Positions 33,099-41,748 of a stretch of DNA of 64,000 bases are shown piece by piece. Under the pieces are notes generated by a model, which was given only the letters and a program-made list of their open reading frames with translations, had not been told where the DNA came from and did no database searches. This stretch comes from Pseudomonas sp. PDM18 (GTDB lineage: Bacteria; Pseudomonadota; Gammaproteobacteria; Pseudomonadales; Pseudomonadaceae). Each line of letters begins with the position of its first letter. The first letter of the stretch is position 1. Location of the stretch: positions 1 through 64,000 of the forward strand of contig NZ_JACVBX010000020.1 of NCBI RefSeq assembly GCF_014852585.1, read 5' to 3'. The position numbers and the translations under genes were made by a program.

Positions 33099-35507
33099 AT
33101 GCGCCGCCCGTTCGAACTGTCGCTCCGCCCCTGCCTGCTAGCCACCGCCATCCTGCTGGCCACCACTTCGGCCATCGCCGCCGAAGCCGTGCGTGATTAC
33201 CAGGTCCCCGCCGGCCCGCTGGCCAGCACCCTCAACCGCATCGCCGCCCAAGCCGGCCTGTCGCTCAGCCTCGACCCGGCGCTGGCCCAGGGCCGCAGCG
33301 CGCACCCCGTGCAGGGTCGCTACGATGCCGCCGGCGCGCTGCGCCAGGCGCTGCAGGGCAGCGGGCTGGAACTGGTGGAAAGCGAATCGGGCAGCTACAG
33401 CCTGCGGCCGGTGCCGAGCGACACCCTGTCGATGTCCGCCACCACCATCAGCGGCACCCAGGAAGACCCGGACGGCCCCGCCGTCGGCTACCTCGCCACC
33501 CGCACCCGCGCCGGCACCAAAACGGATACCCCGCTGCTGGAAGCCCCGCGCTCCATCTCCGTGGCCACCCGCGAGCAGATGCAGGACCGCAACGTGCAGA
33601 GCCTGGACGACGCGGTGCGCTACATGCCCGGCGTAATCGCCAGCAGCTACGGCAACGACACCCGCGCCGAATGGCTGAAAGTTCGCGGCTTCGAGCCGAC
33701 ACAATTCCTCGACGGCCTGCCGCTGCCCAAGGGCTCCTACGTGATGCCCAAGCTGGAAACCTGGGACCTGGAGCGCGTCGCCCTGCTGCGCGGCCCGGCA
33801 TCCTCGCTGTACGGCCAGACCCCGCCCGGCGGCCTGCTGGACATGACCAGCCGCCGTCCCGAGGCCGAGAGCAGCCACGAAGTGCAGCTGCAGGTCGGCA
33901 GCTACGAACACAAGCAGATTTCCTTCGACAGCACCGGCAAGGTCGACGACGCCGGCAACCTGCTCTACCGCGTCAGCGGTGTGGTGCGCGACAGCAACAC
34001 GCAGGTCGATCACGTCGACAACAAGCGCTACAACATCGCCCCGAGCCTGACCTGGAACTTCGACGAAGACACCAAGCTGACCTTCCTCTCGCAGTTCAAC
34101 CGCGACGATACCGGCATCACCAGCCAGTTCCTGCCGCTGCAGGGCACCAAGCTGTCGACTCCCGCCGGCGAGGTGAAGTACCACGAGAACCTGGGTGACC
34201 CGGACTGGGAGTTCTACGACAAGACTTATTACGCCCTGGGCTACGCCTTCGAGCACCGCATCAACGACGTCTGGCAGTTCCGCCAGAACCTGCGCTACAC
34301 CAAGAGCGACCTGTCCTTCCAGGGCATCACCGCCGGCGGCAGCGCGACCTCGGTAGCCGATGACGGCACCCTGTCCCGTGGCGCCAACGTGGTCGACGAG
34401 GACATCAGCCAGTTCGCCATCGACAACAACCTGCAGGCCGACTTCTCCACCGGCCCGCTCAAGCACACCCTGCTGCTGGGCCTGGACCACCAGCGCGCCA
34501 ACACCAACTACAAGTGGCTGTACGGCAGCGCGCCGACCAGCAACATCAGCAAGCCGATCTACGGCCAGGACTTCAGCAACGTCGTCTACACCGCGTACAA
34601 CGACTACAACCAGAAGATGCGCGACACGGGCCTGTACGCCCAGGACCAGATCGCCCTGGACAACTGGCGCCTGACCCTCGGCGGCCGCCAGGACTGGGCC
34701 CACACCGGTTCGAAGTTCTATAACGCCGATGGCGCTACCGATACCCGCCGCGACAGCAACTTCAGCGGCAATGCGGCGCTCAGCTACGTGTTCGACAACG
34801 GCGTGGCGCCTTACGTGTCCTACGCTGAGTCGTTCCAGACCGAAGCCGGCGGGACCAACGGCGCGGCCTTCGAGCCGAGCACCGGCAAACAGGTCGAACT
34901 GGGCGTGAAGTACCAGCCGGTGGGCACCGACCTGATGCTCAGCGCCGCAGTCTATGACCTGACCCGCAAGAACATCGTCCTCACCGGCAGCGACTTCATC
35001 AGCCGCCCGGTAGGCGAGGCGCAGGTCCGTGGCTTCGAGCTGGAAGCGGTGGGCAATGTCACCGAGAACCTCAAGGTGACCGCCGCCTACACCTACGCCA
35101 ACAGCAAGATGACCAAGGTCGCCAACCCGCTGGATAAGAACCGTCCGTTGCCGCTCACCCCGGAAAACCAGGCCTCGCTGTGGGCCGACTACACCTGGCA
35201 TGACGGCCTGCTCGACGGTTTCGGCCTGGGCTTCGGCACCCGCTACGTCGGCGAGACCCACAACATCGCCATCGGCAGCATGGGCTACGTACGTGACAAG
35301 TCGGACGGCGACACAGGTTCCTACACCGTCTACGACGCCGCGGTGCACTACGACCTCGGCCGCCTCGACAACAGCCTCAATGGCCTGAACGTCGCGCTGA
35401 ATGCCAACAACGTATTCGATAAGGAATACATCTCCACCTGCGACGGCTTCTACTGCTACTACGGCGACCGCCGTAACGTGGTCGCCAGCGTCAATTACAA
35501 GTTCTGA
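33099..35507 (+). CDS. fiuA: TonB-dependent ferrichrome-type siderophore receptor with signalling domain
   Basis: 802 residues. A signal peptide (to about AIAA, residue 27) is followed by an N-terminal STN signalling domain (YQVPAGPLASTLNRIAAQAGLSLSLDP, about 32-105), TonB box region, plug domain (LLEAPRSISVATREQMQDRNVQSLDDAVRYMPGV, GPASSLYGQTPPGGLLDM) and 22-strand barrel ending in NYKF with the terminal aromatic. It imports ferric hydroxamate (ferrichrome-like) siderophores. The STN domain signals to the FecR-type protein upstream. The ATG at 33099 has AGGAG 8 bp before it. A GGAAAAAATTTTCC palindrome near 33009 may be part of its promoter. Confidence 0.92.
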   Translation: MRRPFELSLRPCLLATAILLATTSAIAAEAVRDYQVPAGPLASTLNRIAAQAGLSLSLDPALAQGRSAHPVQGRYDAAGALRQALQGSGLELVESESGSYSLRPVPSDTLSMSATTISGTQEDPDGPAVGYLATRTRAGTKTDTPLLEAPRSISVATREQMQDRNVQSLDDAVRYMPGVIASSYGNDTRAEWLKVRGFEPTQFLDGLPLPKGSYVMPKLETWDLERVALLRGPASSLYGQTPPGGLLDMTSRRPEAESSHEVQLQVGSYEHKQISFDSTGKVDDAGNLLYRVSGVVRDSNTQVDHVDNKRYNIAPSLTWNFDEDTKLTFLSQFNRDDTGITSQFLPLQGTKLSTPAGEVKYHENLGDPDWEFYDKTYYALGYAFEHRINDVWQFRQNLRYTKSDLSFQGITAGGSATSVADDGTLSRGANVVDEDISQFAIDNNLQADFSTGPLKHTLLLGLDHQRANTNYKWLYGSAPTSNISKPIYGQDFSNVVYTAYNDYNQKMRDTGLYAQDQIALDNWRLTLGGRQDWAHTGSKFYNADGATDTRRDSNFSGNAALSYVFDNGVAPYVSYAESFQTEAGGTNGAAFEPSTGKQVELGVKYQPVGTDLMLSAAVYDLTRKNIVLTGSDFISRPVGEAQVRGFELEAVGNVTENLKVTAAYTYANSKMTKVANPLDKNRPLPLTPENQASLWADYTWHDGLLDGFGLGFGTRYVGETHNIAIGSMGYVRDKSDGDTGSYTVYDAAVHYDLGRLDNSLNGLNVALNANNVFDKEYISTCDGFYCYYGDRRNVVASVNYKF

Positions 35508-35520
35508 CGTAACAGGCTCT

Positions 35521-35595
35521 CGTAGGGCGCATAACGCGCCAGCGTTATCCGCCGAAACAACGGCGGAAAACCTGTTCCAGGTTATTCGCCCTACG
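35521..35595. repeat. Inverted-repeat intergenic element (non-REP)
   Basis: Outer arms CGTAGGGCG (35521-35529) and CGCCCTACG (35587-35595) enclose an inner CCGCCG-AAACAA-CGGCGG hairpin (35549-35566). The form resembles the small GTAGGGCG...CGCCCTAC intergenic repeats common in pseudomonads. Confidence 0.65.
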
Positions 35596-35603
35596 GTGTC
35601 GAC

Positions 35604-35622
35604 GGCCCGCGCAATGCGGGCC
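35604..35622. terminator. Hairpin at the convergent end of fiuA and the PP2C gene
   Basis: GGCCCGC-GCAAT-GCGGGCC stem without a strong T-run; it lies 6 bp after the stop of the minus-strand phosphatase gene. Confidence 0.5.
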
Positions 35623-35627
35623 CCTGC

Positions 35628-36485
35628 TCAGCGCACCACCTCTCCCCACACCACGCTCGCATCGTCGTGGATCTTCAGCCGCGGATACTCCAGCGCCTGG
35701 TCATCGGCGCTTTCCAGCGCGCGCAGGTCATCGATCAGCGCCTCCACGCCACGCTCGGGCAACGCCGCGAACAGCGCGTCGAGATCGTACTGGCGGAAAT
35801 CCAGCAGCCGGTCGAAGCCATCGCTCACCAGCATGAACGCCTTCAGCCCCGCGGGGTCGAGCACCCGGCGCTGCACGTGGGGAATCCAGCGCTCACTCGG
35901 GTCGAGGCACCAGTAGCCTTCCGGTGTATTGGCCAGCGCGCGGTTGCGCCGCACCCATTCGCGACTGGCCTGCCAGAGTTGCGCGTGGCTCCAGCCCGGA
36001 TTCGCCTCGCGTAGCGCCAGCAGGCGGTGCACCGACTGGCGATCGATCTCTTCCAGCGGCGTATCGCCGAAGCTCTCCACACGGCCATCGTCCCAGGCCA
36101 GGTGGATGCTGGTGTCGCAGAGATTGAGCAGCTCCAGCGAGCCATCGCCCAGCACCCGCAGCAGGCTCAGGCAAGCGGTGGGCAAGTTGAGATCCAGGCT
36201 TGCGGCCACGCCGGAGTCGCGCTGGAAATCCGCGGCGATGCCCGCCTGCAATTGCGCCAGCAGGTCGCCGGTCGGCCGAAACGGTTGCTCTTCCAGCAGA
36301 CGCTGCAGGTGCGCATTGGCGCTCTGCGCCAGCCAGCGCGCATCGCTCTCGCCGCCCACCAATCCCTGCCCGAGACTGGTCGCGCCATCCAGCACCCAGG
36401 CCGCCTGCGCGGTGTAGCCGATGGCATCGTCGTTCACCGGCGAACCCTGGCGGCAGGCCGCCCCACGTACGGAAATCGTCGTCAC
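35628..36485 (-). CDS. PP2C-like serine/threonine phosphatase domain protein
   Basis: 285 residues from GTG 36485, chosen because GGAGAG sits six bases upstream; the frame stays open far beyond but has no start signal. Metal-site motifs of PP2C phosphatases are recognisable: NDDAIGYTAQAAWVLDGATSLG near the N-terminus, FMLVSDGFDRLLDF in the last third and IHDDASVVWGEV at the end. The protein is cytoplasmic and divergent by sequence from PrpC/PppA types, so it may be specialised. No kinase gene adjoins. It is divergent from the Vgb-like gene with an 81-bp promoter gap. Confidence 0.75.
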   Translation of the reverse strand: MTTISVRGAACRQGSPVNDDAIGYTAQAAWVLDGATSLGQGLVGGESDARWLAQSANAHLQRLLEEQPFRPTGDLLAQLQAGIAADFQRDSGVAASLDLNLPTACLSLLRVLGDGSLELLNLCDTSIHLAWDDGRVESFGDTPLEEIDRQSVHRLLALREANPGWSHAQLWQASREWVRRNRALANTPEGYWCLDPSERWIPHVQRRVLDPAGLKAFMLVSDGFDRLLDFRQYDLDALFAALPERGVEALIDDLRALESADDQALEYPRLKIHDDASVVWGEVVR

Positions 36486-36566
36486 AAGCCGCTCTCCTTC
36501 GTTTCGTCGGCCACACTGACCGGCGTACAGTCTCACCTGAATCCGGACTCTGCCAAGGAGAGCCCC

Positions 36567-37526
36567 ATGCTTCGCGTCCTGCCGCTGTTCCTCGCCAGCC
36601 TGCTGCTGGCCACCGGCGCCCATGCCGCCGAGGTGAGATACTTCGACCTGCCCAAGGACTCCGGCCCGCACGATGTGGCGCCCACCGAGGACGGCAAGGT
36701 CTGGTACACCGCGCAGAAGCTCGGCGTGCTCGGCCGGCTCGATCCGCAGACCGGGCAGACCGAGCAGACCGAGCAGATCAGCCTGGGCAAGGGCTCCAGT
36801 CCCCATGGCGTGATCGCCGATGGCAACGGCGACGCCTGGATCACCGACAGCGGCCAGAACGCCATCGTCCACGTGGATGCACAACGCCTGGGGGTGGAAG
36901 TCATACCGCTGCCCAAGGAGGCGGCCGACGCCAACCTCAACACTGCAGTATTCGATGACGACGGCGTGCTGTGGTTCACCGGGCAGAACGGTTTCTACGG
37001 CCGTCTCAACCCGGACAGCCGCGACCTGAAGGTCTGGCCGGCGCCGCGCGGCAAGGGCCCGTATGGCATCGCCGTGGCTCCGGATGGCGGCGTCTGGTAC
37101 GCCTCGCTGGCAGGTAATTACATCGGCCAGATCGACGGCATCCAGGGCAGCGCCACCGCCTTCGATGCACCGAGCAAGGATGGCGGCCCGCGCCGCCTGT
37201 GGGCGGATTCCGTGGGGCGGCTCTGGGTCAGCCAGTGGAACGCCGGGAGCCTCGCACGCTTCGACCCCAGCGACAACCAGTGGAAAACCTGGAAACTGCC
37301 GGGCGATCATCCGCAGCCTTATGCGGTCTACGTCGATGCCATGGACCAGGTGTGGCTGAGCGATTTTTCCGCGAATGCGCTGCTGCGCTTCGACCCGCAG
37401 AGCGAGACATTCACGGCCTTCCCCAGCGACCACGCAAACGCCAATGTCCGCCAATTGCTTGGCCGGCCCGGCGAGGTGTGGGGGGCCGAATCCGGCACCG
37501 ATCGCCTGGTGCTGATCCGCGATTGA
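36567..37526 (+). CDS. Periplasmic Vgb-like (streptogramin-lyase family) beta-propeller
   Basis: 319 residues, ATG 36567 with AAGGAG upstream. A signal peptide (MLRVLPLFLASLLLATGAHA) precedes seven repeats of a W-containing blade motif (GPHDVAPTEDGKVWYTAQ, SPHGVIADGNGDAWITDSG, GPYGIAVAPDGGVWYASLAG, PQPYAVYVDAMDQVWLSDFS). Cytoplasmic Vgb is a virginiamycin B lyase; exported members of this propeller family mostly have unknown roles, so antibiotic resistance should not be inferred. A short TEQTEQ duplication is visible near residue 70. Confidence 0.8.
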   Translation: MLRVLPLFLASLLLATGAHAAEVRYFDLPKDSGPHDVAPTEDGKVWYTAQKLGVLGRLDPQTGQTEQTEQISLGKGSSPHGVIADGNGDAWITDSGQNAIVHVDAQRLGVEVIPLPKEAADANLNTAVFDDDGVLWFTGQNGFYGRLNPDSRDLKVWPAPRGKGPYGIAVAPDGGVWYASLAGNYIGQIDGIQGSATAFDAPSKDGGPRRLWADSVGRLWVSQWNAGSLARFDPSDNQWKTWKLPGDHPQPYAVYVDAMDQVWLSDFSANALLRFDPQSETFTAFPSDHANANVRQLLGRPGEVWGAESGTDRLVLIRD

Positions 37527-37557
37527 ACCGATGACCGAACCCCAGGAGTTGCTGCCG

Positions 37558-38181
37558 ATGAGTACCCGCCCCGTCCTGTTCCACGCCGCCGCTTCGCCCT
37601 TCGTGCGCAAGGTCATGGTCCTGCTGCACGAGACCGGCCAGGTGGACTCCGTGGAGCTGTACGCCGCCGTCCACACGCCCATCGCGCCGGACGCCGGCGT
37701 ACTGCACGACAACCCCGCCGGCAAGATTCCCGCGCTGCGCCTGGCCGACGGCCAGACCCTGAACGACAGCCGGGTGATCCTCGAATACCTCGACCAACAG
37801 CACGCCGGCGAACCGCTGATTCCCCGCGAGGGCGCAGCGCGCTGGCGTCGTCTCACTCTTGCTTCGCTGGCCGACGCAGTGCTCGACGCGGCCGTGCTGA
37901 TCCGCTACGAAACCGCCATGCGCCCACAGGAAAAACACTGGGATAAATGGCTGGACAACCAGCAGTTGAAGATCGTCCGCACCCTCGCCTACTTCGACGG
38001 CCCTGCCCACGCCGAACTCGCCGGGCGCTTCGACATTGCTGCCATCGGCGTGGCCTGTGCCCTGGGCTACCTGGACTTCCGCCAGCCGCACTGGGACTGG
38101 CGCGCCGAGTATCCGCAGCTGTCCAAGTGGTTCGCCGAAGTCAGCCAGCGGCCTTCGATGCAGGCCACGGTGCCGGCCTGA
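37558..38181 (+). CDS. Glutathione S-transferase family protein (YibF-like)
   Basis: 207 residues from ATG 37558 (AGGAG 8 bp upstream). The thioredoxin-like domain has the N-terminal LFHAAASPFVRKVMVLLHETG and the glutathione-binding GKIPALRLADGQTLNDSRVILEYLD. The all-helical C-terminal domain includes FDIAAIGVACALGYLDFRQPHWDWR, the motif seen in the YibF branch of bacterial GSTs. Substrate unknown. It lies 31 bp after the Vgb-like gene and may be co-transcribed with it. Confidence 0.87.
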   Translation: MSTRPVLFHAAASPFVRKVMVLLHETGQVDSVELYAAVHTPIAPDAGVLHDNPAGKIPALRLADGQTLNDSRVILEYLDQQHAGEPLIPREGAARWRRLTLASLADAVLDAAVLIRYETAMRPQEKHWDKWLDNQQLKIVRTLAYFDGPAHAELAGRFDIAAIGVACALGYLDFRQPHWDWRAEYPQLSKWFAEVSQRPSMQATVPA

Positions 38182-38472
38182 AGCTCCCGCTACAGAGAAC
38201 AACGCCAGCTTCGATCTATCGAACGTTCAGGCGAAGGCCACACTCTCCAGCCGGCACCGCCCAGCTCCCTCTCCCTATGGGAGAGGGTTGGGGTGAGGGC
38301 ATAGCCAGCGCGCCAGAACTTCGTCTCGCACAAGCCGCGCCGCACCACTCGTCGCTGAAAGCGCTCATCACGCACCACTCGCCGCTCAAGCCCTGCTCGA
38401 ACAACCCGGCGATCCGCTGCGCCAGCCGCCGCCCCACTTCACGCTCCTCGCGCAATCCGCTCCAGGCACTCA
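38182..38472. repeat. Gene-free 291-bp gap with a hairpin repeat and a 30-bp tandem duplication
   Basis: CCCTCTCCC-TAT-GGGAGAGGG (38267-38287), followed by TTGGGGTGAGGG, is a widespread intergenic repeat type. At 38341 and 38371 two copies of CGCACCACTCG(T/C)CGCT(G/C)AA repeat with a 30-bp period. No start/SD combination supports a gene. Confidence 0.6.
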
Positions 38473-38769
38473 TCACTTCTTCCCCAGTCGGTAGATCGGC
38501 AACGCCAGCAGCAGGCCGAGCTGTGCCACGCCCATGCACATCTCCAGGAAGGAGCGCACATGGGGATTGTTCGCCGCATCCTCGACTCCGGTGAGTTGCG
38601 TCCACAGTTCGCCCGGCAGCAAGAGCGCGAGGTGCGCCAGCGGCTTGCCGGTGGCCACCAGCAGAGCGATCCAGTCGAAGCGGCCGAGCAGCATCAGCAC
38701 CGGCAAGCACAGGCCACTCACCAGAAGGCCGGCGAACAGGCACAGAGAAAAACGCATCAGGTTAGGCAT
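38473..38769 (-). CDS. Small membrane protein downstream of creD
   Basis: 98 residues from ATG 38769, seven bases after GAGGAGA; ATG 38775 is too close to that site. Three hydrophobic segments (FSLCLFAGLLVSGLCLPVLMLL, WIALLVATGKPLAHLALLLPG and MGVAQLGLLLALPIYRL) suggest an inner-membrane protein. The family is not one I can name. It follows the creD stop almost immediately and is probably the last gene of the creBCD operon. Confidence 0.72.
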   Translation of the reverse strand: MPNLMRFSLCLFAGLLVSGLCLPVLMLLGRFDWIALLVATGKPLAHLALLLPGELWTQLTGVEDAANNPHVRSFLEMCMGVAQLGLLLALPIYRLGKK

Positions 38770-38780
38770 ATCCATTCTCC

Positions 38781-40223
38781 TCAGCGCGCCGCGCGCACGT
38801 CTTCCAGGGAAAATTCCAGGTCATCGCCACGGGGCTTGCCGATGCCGTACCAGTCCAGGTGACGGGTCAGGACCATCACGCCGCCGAGCACGCCGAACAG
38901 CAGCAGCGAACCCATCAGCAGCGCGTAGTCCTCGGCACTGAGCAGCGCGTAAAGCATCCCGTAGAGCCCGGCCAGCCCGAGGCTGAACCCGGCTCCGCGC
39001 CACAGGCTGCGCAGCACATGGCAGAGGTAGAAGCCGATCAGCCCGACACACGCGCCAGCGGACAGCAGGTAGGCCAGCTCGAAGCCGACATGCTCGGAGA
39101 GCGACAGCAGCAACAGGTAGAACAGCGCCAGCGCCATGCCCACCAGGGCGTACTGGATCGGGTGCACCGACAGGCGCTTGAGCACTTCGAAGAGGAAGAA
39201 GCCGGCGAAGGTGAGGACGATGAACAGCAGCGCGTACTTCACCGCGCGGTCGGTCTTCAGGTACTGGTCCACCGGGTCCACCAGCGCCACGCCGAAGCGG
39301 TGCTGGCCGAACTCGTTGCACTCGGCGGAGTTGACGCGGAAGGCATCCGCATCGACCGCTTCGACCGCGTCGGCGACATCCGCCTGGGCCGGCGCAGTGC
39401 AGGCACGCAGCTGGTCCTCCAGATTCGTGGCGAAGAAGCTGGTGCGCCAGCGGGCGCTGAAGCCCTGGTCGCTGACGCTGCGCTCGGTGGGCAGGAACTC
39501 GCCGCCGAAGCTGGGGTGCGGCCAGTCCGAGACCAGGTTGACCTGGCTGTCGCGGCCGACCGGGGTGATGTCGAGGCGGCTGCTGCCCAGCAGCGACAGT
39601 TCGAAGGCGTAGTCAAATCGCTGTTCGTGATCGCTGGCTTTGAGTGGCAGCACCGCATGCACGCCGTTGCCGAGGAACTGGCTCTGGGTGCCCGGCTGGA
39701 AGTCGCGCAGTTCGTCACCGACCTTCAGCTTCGGTGCGTTCTCGATGCCGCGCACGTCGCTGATGCCCACCGCCAGCAGCGGGTCGTCGAAACGGTAGCT
39801 GCCCAGGTCGCTGGTGATGCCGTAGTTGGCCGGCAGGACGAAGCTGCCGCTGACCTGGCTGTCGGCGTGGAACAGCCGCGCCTCGTAGATGCCACGATGA
39901 CGCAGCTCGGTGCGCATCTGCCCATCGAGGCTGAAGACTTCCGGCAGGAAGTACAGCCGCCCGCGCACCTCGCGCTCCTGCAGCACGCGCTGCTGGCTCG
40001 CCTTGTCCAGGCGCCAGCCACGGATGGTGCGGGTATAGGGCACGACCACCAGCGGGCCGGTGAGCTGCTGGCTGTAGCTGGCGCTGCGGGCGATGTCCTG
40101 CAGGACTTCGTCGCGGTAGTTCTGACGCTCGTCTACGAGGCCGTCGATCATCAGTAGGGGTATCAGCAAGAGGACGATCAGCAGCGCAATGGCGCCGAGC
40201 TTGATGCCGAGGTGGCGATTCAT
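38781..40223 (-). CDS. creD: Inner-membrane protein CreD
   Basis: 480 residues from ATG 40223. An N-terminal membrane helix (LGAIALLIVLLLIPLLMI) and the CreD block IDGLVDERQNYRDEVLQDIARS precede a long periplasmic domain (about 40-330). A C-terminal membrane domain follows with several helices (KYALLFIVLTFAGFFLFEVL, HPIQYALVGMALALFYLLLLSLSEH). CreD is the main output of the CreBC two-component system and in pseudomonads and Aeromonas is tied to cell-envelope integrity and beta-lactam responses. The long frame upstream of 40223 has no start signal. It lies 109 bp downstream of creC. Confidence 0.93.
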   Translation of the reverse strand: MNRHLGIKLGAIALLIVLLLIPLLMIDGLVDERQNYRDEVLQDIARSASYSQQLTGPLVVVPYTRTIRGWRLDKASQQRVLQEREVRGRLYFLPEVFSLDGQMRTELRHRGIYEARLFHADSQVSGSFVLPANYGITSDLGSYRFDDPLLAVGISDVRGIENAPKLKVGDELRDFQPGTQSQFLGNGVHAVLPLKASDHEQRFDYAFELSLLGSSRLDITPVGRDSQVNLVSDWPHPSFGGEFLPTERSVSDQGFSARWRTSFFATNLEDQLRACTAPAQADVADAVEAVDADAFRVNSAECNEFGQHRFGVALVDPVDQYLKTDRAVKYALLFIVLTFAGFFLFEVLKRLSVHPIQYALVGMALALFYLLLLSLSEHVGFELAYLLSAGACVGLIGFYLCHVLRSLWRGAGFSLGLAGLYGMLYALLSAEDYALLMGSLLLFGVLGGVMVLTRHLDWYGIGKPRGDDLEFSLEDVRAAR

Positions 40224-40323
40224 CGAAGGCTTCTCCGTAGGTGGACGACGGGGCAAGCCTGGGGCCCGTACGTGGGGGCGCTCGGGGCGAAGTGTGGAGA
40301 GTGTGTGGGTTTTATGTGGCTTC

Positions 40324-40340
40324 GGCTCGCTCCTACAAGG
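40324..40340. repeat. Half REP overlapping the creC stop codon
   Basis: GGCTCGCTCCTACAAGG (reverse complement CCTTGTAGGAGCGAGCC). On the minus strand its TAG is the stop codon of creC at 40335-40333. No partner arm is nearby. Confidence 0.7.
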
Positions 40341-41748
40341 GCAAAAGCAGGCTCGCGCGCACGCCGCCCTCGACGTTCTCCACGCGCAACTCACCGCCAT
40401 GCAGCGCTGCCACCTCAGCGACGAAGTTGAGGCCAAGACCAGTGCTCTTGCGCCCACTCACCGGGCGCGGCAGCGAATAGAAGCGCTCGGTCAGGCGCGG
40501 CAGGGCAAACTCCGGAATCGCTTCGCCCTGGTTGAACAACTCCACGCGCCAACCATCGCCGTCAGGCTGCGCAACGAAGCGAATCACGCCACCGGCCGGG
40601 GTGAAATCCAGCGCATTGTCCAGCAGGTTGCCCAACGCCTGGCGCAGCAGGAAACGCTCACCCACCACGCTTGCCTGCGGTGGAATCGCATTCTCCAGTT
40701 GCACGTCCTGCACACGAGCCATGCGCTCATCGATCAGCTCATTCGCCAGCTCATGCAACGCCACCGGCACATGCTCCTCCAGCCCCTGGCGCTGCTCCAC
40801 CTGGGCGAGGTTCAGCAGGCGCTCGATCAGTTGCTGCAGGCGCTCGCTTTCCCCGGCGATGTTGGCGACGAAGCGCGCGCGCTGATCGGCGGGCATCTCG
40901 CCCTCGAGCAGTTCCGCGGCTCCGCGAATTGCCGCCAACGGGCTCTTCAATTCGTGGGTCAGGGTATGCACGTAGCGCTCGACGTAATCCTTGCCTTCCA
41001 GCTGCACGCGCATGTGCTCCACCGCGCCGGCCAGCTGCGCCATCTCGCCGCCCCGGTATTTCGGCAGCTCCGCGCGGCGGCCCTCGCTCACCGCCTGGGC
41101 GTAGCGGGTCAGGCGATCCAGCGAGCGGCTCAGCCACCAGGACAGCCCCGCGCCCACCAGCAGGCCGAGCACGATCAGCCCGGCGCCGAGCCAGGCCAGG
41201 CGCCGCTGCGAGCGGTCGATGTAGGGCTGCAGCGTGCGATTGGGCTTGGAGACCGAGACCACGCCGATGATCTTGTCGCCGTCGCGGATCGGCGCGGCGA
41301 CGTACATCACCGAGGACTCCGGATCGTCCGCCGACTCGCGGCTGGAGCGCGCCCCGTACTGGCCGTTGAGGGTCCGATAGACGTCATTCCAGCGCGAATA
41401 ATCCTGGCCTACCGCCTTGCCGAGGGAGTCCAGCAGGACGACGCCGCGCGCGTCGGTAACGTAGATGCGGTGGTTCACCGCGGTCTTGTTCACGCCCCAG
41501 ATGTCCGCCTGCGGGCTGCGCGCGCCGTATGCGCGGAGCATGTCGGGCAGCCGACTCTGGTCGAGGGTGCCGCTCTTCACGTCGGCCTGGAGAATCTCGG
41601 CGAGCAGGTTGGCGGTATCCACCAGCGTCTCTTCGCTGGACTGCCGCACGCCGGGGCGGATCTCGTCCATCACCGTGCGCAGGACGAACCAGCCGGTCAG
41701 CCCGACGAAGAAGAAGTAGACCAGGAAGATCCGCAGCGACAGGCGCAT
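40333..41748 (-). CDS. creC: Sensor histidine kinase CreC
   Basis: 471 residues. An N-terminal helix (IFLVYFFFVGLTGWFVL) and a periplasmic sensor domain (about 30-180) precede a second helix (LGAGLIVLGLLVGAGLSWWL) and a HAMP segment. The H-box is HTLTHELKSPLAAIRG, with ATPase N-box NLLDNALDF and G-box GLGLNFVAEVAALHGG. CreC senses growth-medium carbon status or envelope stress and phosphorylates CreB. The ATG at 41748 overlaps the creB stop (TGATG arrangement). The final residues LLLPL run straight into a half-REP that supplies the TAG stop, so the C-terminus may have been reset by the repeat. Confidence 0.94.
   Translation of the reverse strand: MRLSLRIFLVYFFFVGLTGWFVLRTVMDEIRPGVRQSSEETLVDTANLLAEILQADVKSGTLDQSRLPDMLRAYGARSPQADIWGVNKTAVNHRIYVTDARGVVLLDSLGKAVGQDYSRWNDVYRTLNGQYGARSSRESADDPESSVMYVAAPIRDGDKIIGVVSVSKPNRTLQPYIDRSQRRLAWLGAGLIVLGLLVGAGLSWWLSRSLDRLTRYAQAVSEGRRAELPKYRGGEMAQLAGAVEHMRVQLEGKDYVERYVHTLTHELKSPLAAIRGAAELLEGEMPADQRARFVANIAGESERLQQLIERLLNLAQVEQRQGLEEHVPVALHELANELIDERMARVQDVQLENAIPPQASVVGERFLLRQALGNLLDNALDFTPAGGVIRFVAQPDGDGWRVELFNQGEAIPEFALPRLTERFYSLPRPVSGRKSTGLGLNFVAEVAALHGGELRVENVEGGVRASLLLPL

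Noticed and set aside
36567..37526. Streptogramin resistance gene
   Set aside because: The propeller resembles Vgb but has a signal peptide and lies in core genome; exported homologues are not known resistance enzymes.
36486..37856. N-terminal extension of the PP2C-like frame to 742 codons
   Set aside because: The extra 457 codons are antisense to the Vgb-like gene and the first part of the GST gene; a GTG with a good ribosome binding site at 36485 gives a normal-length phosphatase.
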